Assembly (NCBI GenBank): GCA_947579605.1
Contig: OX388305.1
Location: 29,339,542-29,403,541 of the forward strand
Origin: Athripsodes cinereus
Lineage: Eukaryota; Arthropoda; Insecta; Trichoptera; Leptoceridae
Direction: 5' to 3'
DNA: 64,000 nt
Under the pieces are notes generated by a model. That model did not search any database. It was not told the origin of the DNA and saw only the letters and a list, made by a program, of their open reading frames with translations. The translations under genes were made by a program, and so were the position numbers. Shown one piece after another: positions 1-12,361 of the stretch. Position 1 is the first letter of the stretch, and the number at the start of each line of letters is the position of its first letter.

Positions 1-188
1 ATTATGGTCAGTATATCACTGTATAATGTATATAGTCCACAAATAAAAATATTTTTAAGTAGTAACGTTTCTTCAAAAACTATTCAGTTGTGAAAAAAGT
101 AAAATAAATTTCAAAATAATTTATGAACCAAAATAAGAAACTACAAATAATGACAACACGAATACCAAAAGGGCACTAGATTTTTTTT

Positions 189-407
189 TCAGCAAATCAT
201 GTCGAATATTACTAGGTAAATAAAAGAAAATACTTCATTAATTTCAGTATACCCCTCTATAGGTATATCCACTACACGCAAGAGTTTTAATGCATTTCTC
301 CAAAGAGCTGTTGTTACTAAATTTAAATTATGTAAAACATTTCGCATTATTAGTAATGAACGAAACCAGGAAAATACCGATTCAATTCTAAGGAATAAAT
401 TCCTCAA
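189..407 (-). other. Second open frame downstream of the left-edge exon
   Basis: A 72-codon minus-strand frame lies just downstream of the exon at 424-714. Its middle, NVLHNLNLVTTALWRNALKL, looks more protein-like than its ends. A plausible acceptor (TTATTCCTTAG, ending near 391) precedes it. The phase does not match any GT donor I could find in the upstream exon, so I cannot join the two. It may be a separate exon, a 3' UTR chance frame or element debris. Confidence 0.2.
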
Positions 408-423
408 ACAAAATATGAATTAT

Positions 424-714
424 TTATTCTTCCAATACAATATTATTCTCTGAAATCTTAAGTAAAATTTCAACCCAGTCCTCTAACAATGCTACAGGTT
501 CATTGTGTCCGAAATTATTGTGACCCTCGCTCTTTCCCCCAACACTCCCACCACCCCTTCTCTTGCGATATACAAGCAAGGAAAATAAAGCAGTCTTTTC
601 AACTGTTACTTTTCCATACAAAAACTGAACCTTTTCTTCTTTTTTGTTTTTAAATGGCGCCTCGTATTGTCTCCTTTCGATTGTCTCGCGGTCTGAAAGC
701 TCTATTCCACAATA
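424..714 (-). CDS. Terminal coding exon of an unrecognised host protein
   Basis: Read on the minus strand, 97 codons run open from an AG dinucleotide just above 714 (possible splice acceptor, context GTAGCTAG) to a TAA at 424-426. The peptide starts YCGIELSDRETIERRQYEAPF, continues with a lysine/glutamate-rich stretch, then FLYGKVTVEKTALFSLLVYR, a glycine-rich low-complexity insert with basic residues, and ends LLEDWVEILLKISENNIVLEE. GC content is above that of the flanks, and the mix of hydrophobic helices and a Gly-rich linker looks like real protein. No in-frame ATG precedes the block, so it reads as a last exon, with the rest of the gene at higher coordinates on the minus strand. I do not recognise the family. 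The pyrimidine tract at the acceptor is weak. A fragment of a mobile-element protein cannot be excluded. Confidence 0.45.
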   Translation of the reverse strand, partial: YCGIELSDRETIERRQYEAPFKNKKEEKVQFLYGKVTVEKTALFSLLVYRKRRGGGSVGGKSEGHNNFGHNEPVALLEDWVEILLKISENNIVLEE

Positions 715-1560
715 CTAGCTACGAGTAAGTATCTCAACACCAACTCATATAACCCAACTAACGCACAAACTTTATATTTTTACTAACATCTGCATACCAA
801 AGTATCTATACCTACATTAAAAAATACAAAAGTTTCCAATATTTCACTAATGCTGCCAAAGACGTTGTTCATTAGTAGATTTTTTTAAATTAATCTTGTA
901 GAGAATATTAAAAAATATTAAAAAATCGTATTCGCTAACTTTAATATAAATATCATTATGCTATGTACTAGAAAAATTAAAATTTCAACTAACTCGCTTG
1001 ATACTTTTATGATCGTATTGTTTTTCAATCACTTTATTTTCCAACACGGACACATTCAAAGTTATATGAGTAGGCTTAGGGACGTATTGTGTATAACAAT
1101 GGAGGAAAAATCCTAGTGGAAATAAAGGGAGACTCATAAAAGGAGGTCAATTGTTTGTTTTGTTTTCATTTTTTGTCAGCAAATATGAAAAGATTTTTTG
1201 TTCTTCAAAAATTTTATAATAAAAGATTATATTGTTCTTAGACAATATATCAGGATTAGAATAGAACAGAACTACAATGATTGTACATACTTCTACAAAC
1301 AAATGTAAATACTTATTTATTTCTTACATTATAGATAGATATTGTGCTTATGTAGATACCTAACTACCTACTTCTATATTTCTATACAGCAACATTATAC
1401 CTTCTCATATTGCATGTTAAAATGTACTAACTGATTTTATTATCCACATTGTAATTATGCTATATCGTTCTGCATCATTTAAGTCATTTTGGGTTTATTA
1501 AGGAGAAATGTCCACAACAATCTAAATCCGTATAGGTACTTCATATTTTTAATAAGTCAT
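715..1560. other. AT-rich stretch with nothing recognised
   Basis: Probably intron or intergenic sequence next to the left-edge exon. Only scattered AT-rich runs and short poly-A/T tracts are seen, with no coding frame, repeat end or RNA fold. Confidence 0.5.
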
Positions 1561-1568
1561 CCTACAAC

Positions 1569-1760
1569 TGGTCGTAGAAAGGAAGATTGAGAACCGTAAA
1601 GGTTTTGGAAGAACGCGGTGATCCTGGCTTCAGAACATTCGAAAGTGGACCGGGATGAGAGGTGTGGAGAAATTATTTATTACTGCCCAGAATAGACAAG
1701 ATTTCTCTCAGGTCAACGTCAGGGGGGCCCGACGTAAAGAAATACGTAAAGAAGAAATAT
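1569..1760 (+). mobile_element. RTE-type non-LTR retrotransposon, C-terminal fragment
   Basis: The frame reads VVERKIENRKGFGRTR, then a stop, then SWLQNIRKWTGMRGVEKLF and a basic tail. This is the typical C-terminus of RTE-like endonuclease/reverse transcriptase proteins: an E-G-K/R-I-x-G-x-R-G-x-G-R-x-R block followed by SWL-x-N-[LI]-R-x-W. The in-frame TGA in place of a Trp/Arg position shows it is dead. An AAG-rich tail marks the 3' end near 1760. Confidence 0.65.
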
Positions 1761-2284
1761 CAATGTTTGTTGTTAGCATAAAAGTTTTTTTTTGTAATCA
1801 ATTTAGTAAATGATTTCAATTTCAACACATTATTTCTAACGTGCTGACACTACGATATTGGTCACAGAACCGATGCATAACATTTTATAACAAAAAACTC
1901 TTTCATTTTACGATAAAGAGATAGTGGTAGAGTATAGGAATTGGTGTGAGAGATCGCCACATTTTGTGAAAATTTTGTAATATAATTCAGGCTTTTTTAT
2001 CATTATGTAAAAGTACATCACAATAACATACAATAACATAAAATATAATATTTTATTATATTATATTGTATTATTTATTATACAGATGTTGGTGCCGTAC
2101 ATCCAGCAGTTAAGCAATGATGATAATATTACGCTTCTATTAATGAATTACAATGAAAATATTATTACATGCATTGCCAAGGGAAGCCGCTCGTGTAATT
2201 TGGTCAAAAACGTGAAACTGGTGCGGCTCCAAATTTGTATACCTACCTACTAAAATAAAACTTTCTATAATAAAATAATGTAAA

Positions 2285-2510
2285 AGCCTTGGAGTACCCG
2301 GCGAACAATTGGTATCCCACTCTTTTCCGTAAGTTTTCGAGTGTCCTGTAAAAAAAACAAATGTCGAAAAAATAAGACATTTTACGTCTTAGATTCAGCT
2401 TTGAAGTTTGCCACCTTCCCTGAATGACTTATTTTTGCGCATAGAGGACAGCTTGTACGTTTATTGCATGCAACTGATCTGCTAGTTTCGCTAAATGTAG
2501 AATATGCCGA
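2285..2510 (+). repeat. Dispersed repeat A, degraded copy
   Basis: This is one of many copies of a family of about 230 bp. It has the order: ACCCGGCGAACAATTGG, a CCCACTCTTTTCCGTAAG block, TTTTCGAGTGTCCTGTAAA, a GACATTTTAC block, GCCACC..CCTGAATG, GAGGACAG, then a GCATGCAACTGATCTGCTAG end. The 3' CTACCCCACTTGTGG part is badly eroded here. It has no coding potential. Confidence 0.6.
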
Positions 2511-3439
2511 GCTGGTGTAGATAGAAAGATAGATATACCTTATAGAATTAATTAATCATTAAAATATTAATCTTGGAATATAATAAATACTGAAAACACA
2601 ATTCAACCTATTATCAAAATAATCTAATGACAGAAAAACTATTCCTGCATAAAACACAAAATAATCCATTATTATTAGGTGTAACCTATTTTTAAGTAGA
2701 AACTGGACGGTATTCTCATTGGAAATTCAAACATTTTTCCATTAATATAAAACAGAAAATACGTAACTTTTTCGCGTAAATTTTGGCTTAAGAGTAAAAC
2801 ATCAAATTTGAATATTTATTTTTTCTGATCCCGTGCGTTTTTATTTACCTATTCGCTTTTGTACTACTAAAGTAAGTATTTATTACAAAAAGGCATAAAG
2901 TGTTTACGTTTAATCAAATGTTATAATAAAGATGGCAAATCCACGTCTGTAGAAAGGGTAGATAGAATTGAGCCATCACTCAGTCACCCACCCAAACAGT
3001 ACGGGGGTGATGTGAAACAATAACTACATTGTTAATATGAAATATTAAAGGGGTCACCACTGCACAGTTAATAATATAGCCCTCCGGATATGGTCGCCAC
3101 TGCCTACTGCCCACTGATGATACAATCATCCGATGATACAATTACACTCCATCACTGACTAACGTCTAAAACCTTTCATCTTCATAATATTAGTCTTACA
3201 TTTTAATCACATAACCGAATAATTAATTTATATGTATATACCTATAACTTGCCTGTGTTCCCTCCATCCCAGACATGCACCTGCATTGAAATTTCAATAA
3301 ACATAATAATTCTACTCTTTACTATAATAAACCTATTATCTGACTTTACATAATTATAATCTACCTTCCGTTATTAACCCCCTGGGTTATTTCAGAGTTT
3401 ATCCAACTATATTTTCAAACATCAGTTATCTATAGGACG

Positions 3440-3660
3440 TTAAAAAACTGAGTAAGTTTTCGAGTGTCCTGTAAAAGGCAGGTGTTCGAAAAATAATGAC
3501 ATTTTACATCTTAAATTTAGCGATGAGGCTTGCCACCCATCCTGAATGTCTTGATTTTATATTGGCACGAAGAGGACAGTTTGCATGTTTCTTACGTGCA
3601 GCTGATCTGCTGGCTACCCCACTCGTGGGATATGCCGTGATGGTATAGTAGTAGTAAAAA
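3440..3660 (+). repeat. Dispersed repeat A, well-preserved copy
   Basis: This is one of the clearest copies. It runs from AGTTTTCGAGTGTCCTG through GCCACCCATCCTGAATG to CTGGCTACCCCACTCGTGGG, then ATATGCCGTGATGGTATAG with a (TAG)n tail. Direction is set by the tail. It could be a SINE or the 3' end of a LINE; no pol III boxes are evident. Confidence 0.7.
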
Positions 3661-4222
3661 ACTGAAAATGAATTCAAATGAAGGCACCCTACTAGCGAGA
3701 TACCTTCTATAATAATAATAATATCCGGATGATTTTTGTAGCGCCGTTTTGTGGACAAATCAACCCCAAGGGCGCATACATGCAAATAAACGCATGATCC
3801 AAAATAAATATAAAACTAAAATGATATTATAACAGTGACTTTGGTTTTCGAGTTTCCACCATGACCACGGAAAAGCTCGCAGGTTCCTACTTTCAGTTTC
3901 ATCTTAATCTGTAAATTATCTCTTTCACTTTAAGGACTTTTACATTTCTCTTTATCAATCTGGTTTGTAATGTAGGTATAGTGACTACGCAAATAAGTAA
4001 AGTTCAAGAGCTTTGCCTATTATCGACGTCTCTTTAATATTACAAATATGTATTGATTATAATAATATTATTATGAATAATACGAAGTCATGATGCATGT
4101 TTGTATTTGTACCACTGTTTTGACATATGATTTCCAATTAAATGACGAAGTTCAGTGGGTATCAAAAATAATGTAGATATTATTAACCGTATTAAATTTA
4201 GCGAGCAATTTTAATTCACATT

Positions 4223-4440
4223 GAGTGATAGAGTGAGGAAAAAGGATATCAGAAGAATGAGTGGATGTGAGAAGAGTGGTGTTGATAGAATGCGTACAAA
4301 TAGGTATGTTGCGATGGTTTAAACATGTGGAGCGAATAGACGATGAAAGGATGACGAAGAGGTTATATATATCTAAAAATATCATTCTCTCTGCCTACCC
4401 CACCTGGGACACGGTGTGAGGTTATAGTATAGTATTTAAT
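4223..4440 (+). mobile_element. RTE-type 3' end, fragment (family with CACCTGGGACACGG tail)
   Basis: The translated piece resembles the C-terminal 'LRWFKHVERIDDERMTKRLY' region of RTE proteins. It jumps by deletion to a 3' tail TCTCTGCCTACCCCACCTGG followed by GACACGGTGTGAGGTTATAG. The same tail occurs at 61.97 kb and, eroded, at 52.05 kb. It is internally deleted and non-functional. Confidence 0.6.
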
Positions 4441-4822
4441 GAACTTTTTGATGTCCGATTGAGCTGATTTTTTGTACCTACTGACATCGATGTTATAATA
4501 TAACGGTATAAACTTGACATGAATTATTATTTATAGATTAATTTTAGTCTTAAGATAATATGTTGTAATAGAAAATACACTAATTGCATGTAAAATATTG
4601 ATTAATACATTATAGTTTTTGAAAAGTGTTTTAATTTGTCGAATCAAAAATTTCTGATTACTACTGAATTCTCGAATGAAAATCTGAAATAATTTTTGAG
4701 TATCGCCTACATGACTATCGATTAGTACTACTGCATATTATGTACAACCGTACATTTGTATTTCTATTATAAACATTTGTACAAAGCGTGACTAATTTAA
4801 AGGAAAATCTTAAGACGCATAT

Positions 4823-5190
4823 ATGGGCCCATACACGAAAACGGAATTTGGCGAAGTAGATACAACTACGAACTCTATACATTGTATCAAGATGTGCACA
4901 TCACCAAGTACATCAAAATCTGCCAATTCCGGCTGGCTGGGGCATGTAGAAAGGATGAACGACACATCAACGATCAAAAGAATATACTCCACAAAGCCCA
5001 GTGACATAAGAAGGGTCAGGAGGCCAAAGTTGATATGGATGGATGGGGTGGAAAAGGACTTGCGAGCTTTGGGCGTGACCAATTGGCGACGAGAGGAGAT
5101 GGATAGGAGGGAGTGAAGGCGACTTCTTGAGGAGGCTAAGACTTACACCGGGTTGTAGCGCCACTGGTTGTTGATGATGATGACTTATAT
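4823..5190 (+). mobile_element. RTE-type non-LTR retrotransposon, C-terminal end with TGATGA tail
   Basis: A 97-codon plus-strand frame, extended past its stop, encodes the RTE C-terminus: GWLGHVERMNDTSTIKRIY, then RRVRRPKLIWMDGVEKDLRA, then NWRREEMDRREWRRLLEEAK broken by one TGA in the conserved EW-RR segment. It ends in TTGTTGATGATGATGACTT, a simple-repeat tail typical of RTE 3' ends. It is 5'-truncated and lacks the reverse transcriptase and endonuclease domains. Confidence 0.75.
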
Positions 5191-5419
5191 AAAGTTCTAG
5201 TCTCGCCATACCTTCCTATGTTGATAATTATTACAGCTTGTAAGTCAAAAAGCTTACACAGCGGCGTTTTTTTTATAGTTAGACATAAAATGAAAAAAAT
5301 TCTTCATTCTTCGTCACCTCTCCGTTGCTGTAGGTTCATTTCATATTTCTCTATTCGTCTCTTTCTTAGGTAAGTCATGCACAATTCCTGGAGTGAAAAG
5401 GATCAAATCATCGGCCGAA

Positions 5420-5575
5420 TAGTTAGTCGGTAGCCTGGAGGTAGAGTCTAGGCCTCGTATGAAAGTACAAGAGGTGCGCGTTTCAATCCCAGTTGCCGGC
5501 AAACTCCCCTTTCACGACAAAAGCTTTTAGTCTACTGTGAAAGATGTACAAAGATGTATTTGAGTTTATAATAAA
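5420..5575 (+). repeat. tRNA-derived SINE
   Basis: The head has a box-A-like TAGCCTGGAGG and a box-B-like GCGTTTCAATCCC about 45 bases later, as in RNA polymerase III promoters of tRNA-derived SINEs. It is followed by a non-tRNA body CAAACTCCCCTTTCACGACA. A second copy, on the other strand at 62281-62437, shares both head and body, so this is a real family. Confidence 0.65.
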
Positions 5576-5712
5576 TACCTAGATACATCTTAAAAAATAT
5601 AGTTTTACGAAATTCAGAATTTGTCAACACTTTATTTACTTATCAACAATTCACCAATTCACGGCGCTAGCTTTATACATGTAGAAAATTTACATACATA
5701 ATTAATATAATT

Positions 5713-5921
5713 TAGCCCCGGTTGGCCCCGCAGCTTTAGCGTTGCGGGGCCAACTGCCTGGAACCGATTACCAGCGGATTTAAGAAAGAACCAGCCCACT
5801 GCAACGTTCAGGAGTAAGCTGAAAACACTGCTTTTCAAGAAAAGTCATGGCGCCCTTGAGATGGTCACGGATCATTAAACGGCGCCAAATATAAATTGTC
5901 TTTATTATTATTATTATTATA
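5713..5921 (+). mobile_element. Jockey/CR1-like LINE 3' end (donor type of the 60.6-kb chimera)
   Basis: The frame reads AGPTAWNRLPADLRKNQP, then TFRSKLKTLLFKKSHGALEM and VTDH before a TAA. This is the WNxLPxxLR...F+xxLKxxLF signature at the end of many LINE reverse transcriptase proteins. The UTR is very short (ACGGCGCCAAATATAAATTG) and runs into a (TTA)n tail. A GGCCCCGC/GCGGGGCC inverted repeat spans its 5' part. The last ~80 bp are shared with 60614-60696. Confidence 0.75.
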
Positions 5922-5929
5922 ATGTACCT

Positions 5930-7895
5930 ACGCAATAATGCGATATTATAATTAGATACATTAATTATTGTATTGTGTATCTTCATTGTTTTCAAATGTG
6001 TGTACATGTAGGAAAATCTAGAATATCAATACCTTTATTCATCGTCAAATGTTTGGTATAATTTCGGTGAAAGTACTTACTTACTAGTAAGTAAATGTAG
6101 TGAAAAGGTATTCAAATTAAAGTCATAAAAGATGACCTCGTGATGTCGAGTGGAGAATGAGGGTGGAGGGATGGGGACGTGACACAAAACAATTGAGATG
6201 AAGACATAGTCCAGAACAATACGCTTATTCCTCATATAGGGGTGTCTCTCATTCAACAACACCGCAAATGGGGATGCTTATACAATACATAAAAAAAAAT
6301 TGGTAATAATAATAATAATGTATTCTTCATAATGCACTGTAAGGTAGTTCTTCATAAAACAAAAATAAGTAATTTTCTGGTAGGTTGAAAATAATGTCAT
6401 CTAATGTGGAAAACTCGAGGGACACTGTCCTTTCCAACTGCTAGCTACGCTGATTTGAATATCAATCTTGTTCATTTCTCCAAAATTACCAAGTAATTCA
6501 GCAAGTAGTGCAGCATGGTGTTGGCGGTAATCCTGCCAGATTCATAATATGTCAACCCTGGTGCGTGTGGAAGAGGTGCAAGTTGAGACAGAGAGAGTCT
6601 ATAGAACAGACTATAAGAGTGTGTAGTGTGGTATCAGTAAAGCAGAGCAGAATGTAGCAGAAGAGGAGTATTGTGTTTGGCTGGGTGCTTGGTGTATTCT
6701 GGTGTACAAAGTACTGTCAGTAGTGTACAGTGTACACCGTACCCGCGGGCGTCGTGTGCCGACATAATGGAACATCCGATCTGATTATGCCCCCTTTTGT
6801 TATTTGCACGGGGCAGGTTGATATTATTATTTCTGTTACGTGGGCTTTACTATTGTGTCAAAGTGCTTTTCGATTTAATGACTATCGACATCTTGTACAT
6901 GTACTTCCTCCTCTTCTTCTTGTTCCTCGTCTTCTTCCACCTCCTCTATTATTATTCCACAATAATATTATAACGTATTCATTCTTCACGCTATTATCGC
7001 GTTCTTGTCGTGTCTCAATTATTATTATGTCTATGTATTGTTGTTATATTATATAATATACATTACCATTGTAAAGAAGTGACACGATGTTATTATTGTA
7101 TTGTTATGTTTATTGCTAGCCAAATATCGATACACTATCAATTGAAACAACATTTACAATAACAACCCCCACACAGAACCCAACATCTATCTTCCAAAGT
7201 ATATGCTTACTCGTAATTATAATATACCTACAAACTACACTACCATCAACTTGAGAAATATTATTATGGTAAGTTGAACTAGTTAAATAATATCCAATTA
7301 CTTCTAGTTCATAAAAAAATATAGAAAAGAAAGTGTCAGAATTATCCATAAATGAATATAGTGCCCTCATAAATAACTAGCTACAACTAAGTTCATAAAA
7401 TTAAATCCTTCATAAAACCAAAAACTATAACCTGAAATAAAATCCAATATATATGAGTAAACAAAATTGACATCTGTGCCGAAAAAATGTAAACACTTTT
7501 TTATCCCGTAAAGTATCCATCTATCTTTGTATAGGTATATAAATATATAATACTGTAGGTATATCACAGCATCTCACAAAAGTGTTTAGGCAGTGGACTA
7601 ATTCCATGCAAATAACATCCTCTACATGCCAGATAAACAATAAAACAAACTTATCTAGGTATTGCATGTACCTACATTCCTTACAAATAATAAAAAGTAT
7701 GTATAAAAAAGATAGTAGACGAGTATAACACAACTACCTAATTAGAATAATTATATTTGTAATTAATTAAATAAATGCAAAATAAAAAAATAAGGGCTGG
7801 TCTCGTTAGCAGCTGTTTGGTTCAACAACACCTTTATGATATTTTTATATAAAGTTCACAAATGTTTAGTTGTTACTATATAAGATTAGTACAAA
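5930..7895. other. Stretch without recognised genes
   Basis: Mostly AT-rich sequence with short (TAA)n and (TTA)n runs. A less AT-rich, GT-rich block at about 6520-6850 could be a non-coding exon (it ends in CAGGTTGAT, a possible donor). No protein, repeat end or RNA gene could be supported. Confidence 0.4.
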
Positions 7896-7901
7896 CCTAC
7901 T

Positions 7902-7965
7902 CAGTGGCGGTCCTAGCTTTTGGGCCCCCCCGAGAAGTAATTTTGCGGGGCCCTTAACGATGACA
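7902..7965 (+). mobile_element. hAT-like terminus, solo
   Basis: CAGTGGCGGTCCTAGCTTTT followed by a G/C-rich run has the form of a hAT terminal inverted repeat (CAGTGGCG...), like the ends at 43.6 and 54.2 kb. No matching inverted end was found downstream, so it is a broken copy. Confidence 0.4.
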
Positions 7966-9655
7966 GAAAGAGACTAGTATGGAAAAATACACAAGAATCT
8001 AATTTATAAAATATTATTAAAATCAAAGTATTATTGAGAAGAGTCGTTTTCAATAAAATCGTATCTCGAAAGTTTTCTTACGGCCATAATAATATCAAAG
8101 TCACGCCCTCGCGCGGGGCCTCTATGGTAAGTTGTCCCTGTTCACCCGCCGTAAAGATCCCTACTTCACCTACAACACAATACATTTTATTTTTAAATAA
8201 CACACTTTTATTATCAGTTATCGCTATATCAGAATATCAACAACAACAAAAAATAATTGGACACACCGCACAACATGCAGGATCGAATGTGTTTCGATTG
8301 TTAACGATTTTATTAATATGAAAAGGTTGTAACTCTTAAAAGTTACAGGCGATGTGTTCAATACGCAACTTTTCTTATTATGATCGCCAACTTTTATGTG
8401 TTTAGTTTTTTATTGAAAATAGCTATTAGCTAGAGCTTAATTAGAAATACCGATTATAAGATAATATCACACTTAAATTTGAAATTGAAAAAATAGTTCG
8501 CGACTGTTACGTAGTTAATAATAGCAATAATTGTGATAATACCAACAAGGGGGCTTTACAATGTCTAGGACCAACATCCACGTCCATTTTTAAAATTATG
8601 TTTATAGTCAATTAAAATTCGTCAGAAAGATAAAATTATATTATAATACAAACGAGTATGTTCAGCAAACGTTCAGTCTTTGTCCGAAAATTTAAAATAA
8701 GATAAAAGGTGTGTCATGTGTGAAATCTCGTGTATTGATATTTAAGTATTCAAGCCTCTTCTGAAACCGTCATAAGCAGTGGCCTGCCTAAGACCTAGAG
8801 GTAAACTATTCCAGAGCTTGGAACCGGCATATTAAAGAGCAAGGTTAACTTTCCAGAGCTTGGAACTAGCATATTAAAGAGCAACATTCAATTTCCAGAG
8901 TTTGGAACCGGCATAGTATCTAAGAGCAAGATTAACCTTCGAATATTTATTATGTAGGTGAAATGAATGTGTAAATATTTACTTATTGGTGAATAAATAA
9001 TTTACCGTGGATTCGCTAAACCGATTAGGAAGATCAATTTTTTGCCAATTCTCGCATATTAAGCAAATTATAAAATAAAATATTACGAAATATATTGTAA
9101 TCAGTAATGTATATTTAGACACTATAAATAAATCATCCCTTCATAGGTATTTCACATAAGTCTGTTTTGCTTGTATCAAATACATACATCAAAAAGCTTT
9201 TGTTGATTCTCATTAAAATATATGCAGTTTGATTCCCACCCATACTTGCTGTCTATCAACACACATTTTATATATATTTATAAATAATATATCTGTACAT
9301 ATGTACCTACTGTTAAAACTCTTCACACCTTTTGTACTTTGTGGAGCCCAATGTAGTGTGTTACAAAATTGATTGATATTCAATAAAGTTTCAGTACACT
9401 CCGACACTACACACTCACAGTTTATAGACAAAATCATAGACATGTGTGACAATGGAAAATAGTAAATTTTTAATGGATAATATCATTTTGTTTTAACTTT
9501 TAAAAGTTAGTTGTAAGACATTGCCTCAGCGATAAGCCTTTAAGTTTATTTTGTTTTTTTTATGCATTTTTATCCTTACTTAGATTTATTTATTTATAAT
9601 GATTTTCATAACTTATAATCGCCTCGAATCGTCAAACTCAGTATCTGTCTTTCTG

Positions 9656-9847
9656 AGGCCTGAGTCAATAACACACTTTCGCGTCACGTTCCCTCTCCGT
9701 TAGCGTTTGGGTGCAGACGATGTTGCGCCAAAGTGTTAATTTTCGTAACTATTGTGTATCTTAGCAACCAAAATGACACTTGCTTGCAACATCGTCTGCA
9801 CCCGAACGCTAACGGAGCGGGAACGTGACGCAAAAAAACTCAGGCCT
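9656..9847. mobile_element. MITE, family M1, 192 bp
   Basis: Inverted ends AGGCCTGAGTCAA / ...CTCAGGCCT continue as near-complementary arms of more than 70 bp (for example GCGTCACGTTCC, CTCCGTTAGCGTTTGGGTG, CAGACGATGTTGC on both arms). The centre holds ATTTTCGTAACTATTGTGTA. CTG flanks both sides, a possible 3-bp target duplication. The centre and arms match the element at 59.5 kb. It has no coding capacity and is non-autonomous. Confidence 0.75.
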
Positions 9848-10041
9848 CTGCAATATAGGAGAAACCACAAGGAACCCCTATCATATATGAGCATTTTTAA
9901 ATAAAAAAGAGTTATTGCATCAAAAATTGTAAAGAAGCCAACTAAAACACATTTATACCCGATATAATAAGACAGAAGAGATTCGTAAAGTGAGTTCATA
10001 CATTATCAAAGCAAAAATATTGCAAAAGAAATTTTAATGAA

Positions 10042-10118
10042 TAAATTGTTGAAGGGTGTTTGTGTTCACACTGTGTTTAAATAAATATAGTGAAAATATA
10101 ACAGTGTTTTTAATTATT
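10042..10118 (+). mobile_element. Penelope-like terminal fragment
   Basis: TTGTTGAAGGGTGTTTGTGT followed by TTTAAATAAATATAGTGAAA and ATATAACAGTGTTTTTAATT matches both ends of the longer copy at 52.82-53.04 kb, with the middle deleted. It is too short to carry the ribozyme motif. Confidence 0.5.
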
Positions 10119-10124
10119 AATGAA

Positions 10125-11855
10125 TAAAAAATTTCAATTTATTAATTCTTGATTGCCGCTGACTTATATTATCCCTACTGCTATTTTTCACTATAAAAAT
10201 TTGTATTAAAATGCAATCTGTTCACTTGACGTTAGCCTGATGAGGCAAAATTAACAGCAAGATAGTAAAAGTTTGCTGTTTCACTCCCTAAAATGCTAAT
10301 GGTCCCACATTAAGATGCTTATGGTCTCCTTCGCACTCATATGTAAATATTGAACATCCTATAATATGTATCTATCTGACCAAGTTATAAAAGAACTTCT
10401 ACAATAAAAAAAAATAATGTTCTTTAAATAAAGTAAGTACCTACTAAGACTGGTTTGACTGATTGGTATGATATTATTTTGAACACACAGTTCGATTGAA
10501 CACAGTTTTTCATTTTTTTTTTTTTAAATTTCTAGTCTTTACTAAGTTCTTTATCCATTTATAAATCTAAATATTCTTTATATTATAGTTACTAATTTAT
10601 GTACGATATGATCATTAGCATAATATGTTTTCTATGCAACATCACAATAAAATACGTACTACGTACTTATGTATGTGTATTTACGTACATAAACTTGTTT
10701 GAGTGTTATTTCAATATGCAATAGACATTTGGACGAACACAATTCTATTGTACGCACAGTATTCAGCATGCCTCTATAGTAAAGAGGAACAAAAATGATG
10801 ATGACAATTGGTTTCTCTATACAAATGCTCCACAAAGCGAATCACAGAAGAGGAAAGAGTGAGAGAGAAGCCACAGTTCCAACACAACACAATGCAAGAG
10901 AATAGAAATGATGGAAGGAGGAAAGGGGTTGCAAAGGAGAGGAAGAGTATAGTAGGGAAGTCCTGGCCGATGAATACCATCTGAATGGATAAAAAGAATA
11001 AGCAGATTTGGCTAACAATAGGAGTGGTATAGTATTTGAAACCGCTTGCTCTCCACACAATACTGGACCATGAGAATACAAACTACCAATACCACTAACC
11101 AACAACCCTCTCATTCTGCATTTTATAATACAAATTCAAAGTACAATACAACACTACACTATAAACAACTCTACTACTACTATCTTCTATATGCAGTCGT
11201 ACAGACAGGCAGACAGACTGGACATTTAACATCCATTCTTCAACTTGCAACACTGTACAAGTAGTGTACTGTGTAAGTGTGTACCTACTCAACATCTCAC
11301 ATGTACGCGTTCTTTCATGTGAGATTATTATAATTCTACAATAAAGAAATGAAAAATCATAAATAAAAATTTACATACTGCTGTGCACTTACTTACAACT
11401 ATATTATTAATTTGTTTTAATTTTTTATATCAATTATTTTCTTTAATTCGTTTTTTTTTTTGTAAATACCTACGTCAAATCACGAACGACAAGACCGTGA
11501 GTATTGACATAGCAGTGAAAGTATAAGATGTTCATTTTCGATGTACAGCTTTGACTCTGACACTCAGGATGATCATCCAAAGTGAAATAACTTCTTGAAT
11601 GCTACTTAAGTCGATTATATCTATATAGGCTTAGGAAAGAAAATAACTATTATATCACATCATAGAAAGAATAAGAGATAATATTGTTTGAGTTCTTTTC
11701 TATATATAGTCAGCTAAAAGTTTTCAGTCGTAAGTAAAGCAACAGGTTTCATTTATTGACTACTTACAGGAGAACGTATCTACGATTATAGGTAAGTATA
11801 GGAAATACTTAGCAACAATGAGAAACATTGTTAGACATTAACTTTTGTTTTTTTT
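10125..11855. other. Stretch without recognised genes
   Basis: AT-rich intergenic or intronic sequence. A GA-rich block lies at about 10790-10990, and (CTA/ACTAC)-like runs lie at 11150-11190. The palindrome-centred string CACTCAGGATGATCATCCAA (about 11560-11580) recurs in reverse complement at 53.35 kb. Nothing coding is supported. Confidence 0.4.
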
Positions 11856-11869
11856 TTAAATTTAGTTCA

Positions 11870-11930
11870 CTTGAAAATGTCAATATATCAACATTGACGA
11901 AAGCGCTCGAGATTTAAATAAATCTAAGTG
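11870..11930 (+). ncRNA. Hammerhead-like motif of a Penelope-like element, decayed core
   Basis: Stem II is perfect: GTCAAT (11879-11884) with ATTGAC (11893-11898). GAAA (11899-11902), the self-complementary GCGC and TC follow directly. The upstream core, expected CTGANGA, reads CTTGAAAA, so it is probably inactive. The following TTTAAATAAATCTAAGTGAA matches the sequence after the motif at 53.0 kb. Confidence 0.4.
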
Positions 11931-12361
11931 AAAAGTTAACTGTGTTGTAAATCAAGCAGATTATCATTAGATATTTGAATTCAAATGTTGTGTATCAACT
12001 CTCCGTAGTTACCCACACATACACAAGTAAGCTTTTGATTTTAAAATTCTTCTTTAATTTAATAATGTACTGTAGGCAAGGGCAACTGAACAGACAAAAA
12101 AGTCACACTTCATTCATATCTTTTCAATGGACATTGGACTAAAACCTTTTATCATAATAAACAGCATTTTACATCCAACATAAAAGTATGACACTTTTAT
12201 TCATAAATAAAATAATAATGGTCAAATGGTTTATTCTTCACAATATCTTGACAATGATTCGGGTACCCACAAACCCACACAAGTGAATAATCAATACAAT
12301 GATTTTAATAGTTTAACAATACTTTTGATGCATTGTTATGTAAATGAAGACTAAATTGATT

